A DNA stretch of 8,738 nucleotides, taken from NCBI GenBank assembly GCA_016839425.1, contig JAEOUI010000391.1:1-8738 (forward strand), in the 5' to 3' direction. The stretch comes from Promethearchaeota archaeon (GTDB taxonomy: Archaea > Asgardarchaeota > Lokiarchaeia > Sigynarchaeales > SOKP01). Under the pieces are notes generated by a model. That model worked only from the letters and a program-made list of their open reading frames with translations. It was not told where the DNA came from and made no database searches. Below are positions 7,125 to 8,738 of the stretch, one piece after another (position 1 is the first letter of the stretch; each line of letters begins with the position of its first letter). The translations under genes and the position numbers were made by a program.

Positions 7125-7133
7125 ATTTATAAA
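7125..7133 (-). promoter_or_regulatory. Candidate TATA box of the 602-residue membrane protein gene
   Basis: The - strand reads TTTATAAAT, centred 36 nt before the ATG at 7093. With the usual archaeal spacing of about 26-27 nt, the transcript would start near 7102 and carry a leader of only about 10 nt. That matches the absence of a Shine-Dalgarno, so translation is probably near-leaderless. Confidence 0.5.
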
Positions 7134-7282
7134 AAATATTTTAAATTTGATTAGATGACATCAAGAAATCCCCTTCATATTTGTAAATGAAATAAACTTA
7201 AAATCATCCATTCACGTAAAATATTGTTTCAAGCCAATATAAATCTTTATGGTAGAAATTTGAAATGCTTGATTAATTATTT

Positions 7283-7308
7283 GTCAAAAAGATGATGAGC
7301 ATCTTGAC
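7283..7308. repeat. Bulged inverted repeat in the divergent region
   Basis: GTCAA, a three-base AAA bulge, GATG, a five-base loop ATGAG, then CATCTTGAC. The nine stem pairs are perfect apart from the bulge. It lies 117-142 bp before the TTG start of the acyltransferase gene and just upstream of its candidate TATA box. It could be an operator or an RNA hairpin of an upstream-initiated transcript. No T tract follows closely enough to call it a terminator. Confidence 0.5.
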
Positions 7309-7323
7309 TAAAAATATATTGAT

Positions 7324-7332
7324 TCTATAAAT
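7324..7332 (+). promoter_or_regulatory. Candidate TATA box of the condensation-domain acyltransferase gene
   Basis: TCTATAAAT lies 93-101 bp before the TTG at 7425, predicting a transcript start near 7355 and a leader of about 70 nt. An alternative AATATAAAT-type box sits near 7235-7243. Both are plausible only by pattern in very AT-rich DNA. Confidence 0.3.
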
Positions 7333-7424
7333 CGCAGAATTTATTTTATCTAAGTAAAAAAATTAAAAATTGATGAAATTAATTTGATTATCATTAGCAA
7401 AAATAAAAGTGAGTAAAATTAGTT

Positions 7425-8693
7425 TTGCAGAGAGAACTAAACGAACTTGAATTCCTCCAATATACAATAGGGCAACCAAACAATATTGCAATGATTTTTA
7501 CATTACGAGGTAATTTAACAACGATAAAACTTCAGCAAGCTTTAAAAAAATTACAAGAAAGACACCCTCTCTTGTCTGTGAATGTGCTCTGCAAAGATAA
7601 AAGTATTCCGTGTTTTTATACGAACGATCATGCTGTAATCCCACTAAATGTGATGCCTCCAGGAGATTCAGACTTTCCAATACACCTCCTGGAAAAGGAA
7701 CTTTCCACACCTTTTGAGATGTCCGGTTCACTTCCTCTAGTTCGGGCCAATCTCATAACATCTCCAAATCCGCAATTACTTCTGTGTATGCAGCATACAA
7801 TATGCGATGGATTATCTAATGTATTTTTAATCCGCGATTTATTGTCTATTTTAGCACAACCTGATCTTGATTTATCACCACTTTCTATAACGGAACATTT
7901 AACCCAAGCAATACCCGCAAAGATTGCAAATAAGATACCTAAAACAGCTCGTAAGTTCCACATGCTCTACTTTCTTGTAAAAATCGTCCATAAGTTTAAA
8001 CGAAATAAGTCTATAAAGAACATTCAAACATCACCCCAAAGACAAGATCGTACCTATAAAATACATTCTTGGACTTTATCCTCCACCGAGACTGCTAAGT
8101 TGCTTGAACGGTGCAAACGAGAGCAAGTTTCTGTAAATAGTGCGTTATGCACGGCATTTCTGTATTTTAATCCAATTATTAATAATCCAGTCAACCTTCG
8201 CAGCCGGTTGAGTGAACCAGTGGGAGAGGCTTTCGGACTCTTCATAAGTAGTGTAACGATTAAGATGAAATACGATTCCTATAAAACATTTTGGGAAAAT
8301 GCCCGAAAATATAATCGTGAATTAAAGAAGCAATTAAGAGATCAGAAAATTTTTTGGGTTTACAAGATAATGTCAAAAGTTATACCAATAGAGGAGATTA
8401 AGCAATTTGGGAACATTTTTATTGATATGAAAACCAATCAACAACCATTTGCAATCACGAATCTAGGGGATTTAGATCGCTTGGGAATCCCTTTAGAAAT
8501 AGGAGATTATCACTTGGAATCCGTTATTGGTGGAGTTTCTGGACCATTTAATGACGCAATTAATATTTCCATCTATACGCTTAGAAAAGAATTACATTTT
8601 TTTATTAATTATTACGCCTATATGGAAGATCAATGGGATTTTCCTAAAATTTCCTCTATGGCAATGGATATTTTAAACCACGCCTTTAATTGA
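7425..8693 (+). CDS. Stand-alone condensation-superfamily (PapA5-like) acyltransferase
   Basis: This 422-residue protein has the two-lobed plan of chloramphenicol acetyltransferase/condensation enzymes at the usual single-domain length. The N-terminal lobe opens with RELNELEFLQY and carries LQQALKKLQERHPLL (36-50). The active-site motif HTICDG (124-129, HxxxDG) keeps the general-base H124 and structural D128. The preceding His of the fuller HHxxxDG form is Gln. The C-terminal lobe has VNSALCTAFL (237-246), NLRSRLSEPVGEAFGLF (257-273) and ITNLGDLDRLG (344-354), resembling the SNLG region of PapA5-type enzymes. Between the lobes is a basic, amphipathic stretch (about 165-200) that could touch a membrane or carrier. 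Known relatives transfer acyl groups to alcohols or amines from acyl-CoA or acyl-carrier protein; donor and acceptor here are unknown. No adenylation or carrier domain lies nearby. TTG 7425 is chosen because an in-frame TGA lies at 7410 and the first ATG would delete 22 conserved-looking residues. GTGA at 7409 is a weak ribosome site. Confidence 0.8.
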   Translation: MQRELNELEFLQYTIGQPNNIAMIFTLRGNLTTIKLQQALKKLQERHPLLSVNVLCKDKSIPCFYTNDHAVIPLNVMPPGDSDFPIHLLEKELSTPFEMSGSLPLVRANLITSPNPQLLLCMQHTICDGLSNVFLIRDLLSILAQPDLDLSPLSITEHLTQAIPAKIANKIPKTARKFHMLYFLVKIVHKFKRNKSIKNIQTSPQRQDRTYKIHSWTLSSTETAKLLERCKREQVSVNSALCTAFLYFNPIINNPVNLRSRLSEPVGEAFGLFISSVTIKMKYDSYKTFWENARKYNRELKKQLRDQKIFWVYKIMSKVIPIEEIKQFGNIFIDMKTNQQPFAITNLGDLDRLGIPLEIGDYHLESVIGGVSGPFNDAINISIYTLRKELHFFINYYAYMEDQWDFPKISSMAMDILNHAFN

Positions 8694-8708
8694 TTTTAAA
8701 CCAGTAAA

Positions 8709-8726
8709 TTATAATTTTAATTTTCT
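8709..8726 (+). terminator. Weak T-rich stretch after the acyltransferase gene
   Basis: ATAATTTTAATTTTCT begins about 16 bp after the stop. It contains only four-base T runs and no hairpin, so it is a poor terminator candidate, and the window ends before anything stronger can be seen. Confidence 0.2.
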
Positions 8727-8738
8727 AAAACTTTAAAT

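Larger units (their letters stand above)
7094..7424. other. 331-bp AT-rich divergent intergenic region
   Basis: This stretch separates the starts of two divergently transcribed genes. It contains a TATA-like box for each direction and one bulged hairpin, and no convincing gene. The longest ATG frames I followed (starting at 7155 and 7292) end after about a dozen codons and lack ribosome sites. TTGATTA recurs near 7149, 7269 and 7384, which is not striking at this base composition. Confidence 0.7.

Noticed and set aside
7155..7330. Possible leader peptides in the divergent gap (ATG at 7155 and 7292, about a dozen codons each)
   Set aside because: Neither has a ribosome site or a notable composition, and short frames are expected by chance in AT-rich DNA.
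7094..7424. Riboswitch, small RNA or origin of replication in the long gap
   Set aside because: Apart from one 9-bp hairpin I see no multi-stem fold, no iterated origin-like repeats and no GC-rich island of the kind archaeal ncRNAs show in AT-rich genomes.
7628..7963. A 111-codon open frame on the - strand inside the acyltransferase gene
   Set aside because: It overlaps the HxxxDG active-site region of the real gene; the open frame is explained by codon use on the other strand.
1..8738. Mobile element or defence island
   Set aside because: No transposase, integrase, nuclease, toxin-antitoxin pair, terminal inverted repeats or spaced direct repeats were seen. The TM plus PH-like protein and the acyltransferase do not match a defence architecture I know.

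Overview
This AT-rich 8.7 kb window holds six protein-coding genes, the first cut by the left edge. I see no RNA gene, CRISPR array, insertion sequence or attachment site. It reads as archaeal: TATA-like boxes upstream of several genes, oligo-T tracts rather than GC-rich hairpins at gene ends, weak or absent Shine-Dalgarno sequences for most genes, and a sequon-rich surface enzyme anchored by a membrane helix with a lysine-rich tail. AT-rich Asgard (Lokiarchaeia-like) archaea fit best in my judgement. That placement is an inference from style; no marker gene here proves it.

Left part (1-811, + strand): the C-terminal part of a two-[4Fe-4S] ferredoxin-like protein with an extra NCCxCCC cysteine cluster. 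A cysteine-rich TIGR04076-family protein follows 16 bp later behind the only strong Shine-Dalgarno in the window. The two look like one operon, probably redox-related. An oligo-T terminator follows.

Middle (947-5277, + strand): a 12-helix drug/H+ antiporter-type MFS transporter whose stop codon lies in a 17-bp tandem duplication. Next comes a 1000-residue cell-surface protein related to GH20 beta-N-acetylhexosaminidases. Its barrel keeps the Asp-Glu catalytic pair but is interrupted by a carbohydrate-binding-like module, and a second such module precedes a C-terminal membrane anchor.

Right part: a 602-residue six-helix membrane protein on the - strand meets the glycosidase gene tail to tail with a 7-bp gap. 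It appears to be built from three copies of a helical hairpin plus a small PH-like soluble domain. A 331-bp AT-rich region with candidate promoters in both directions and one clear bulged hairpin separates it from the last gene. That gene, on the + strand with a TTG start, encodes a stand-alone condensation-superfamily (PapA5-like) acyltransferase.

Only the first two genes look functionally coupled. The others look like separately transcribed accessory genes of envelope character: transporter, surface glycosidase, membrane protein and possibly lipid-modifying acyltransferase. I found no convincing evidence of a new multi-gene system. The most unusual objects are the split-barrel glycosidase, the triple-repeat membrane protein, and the convergent gene ends whose lysine codons supply oligo-T tracts for the opposite strand.
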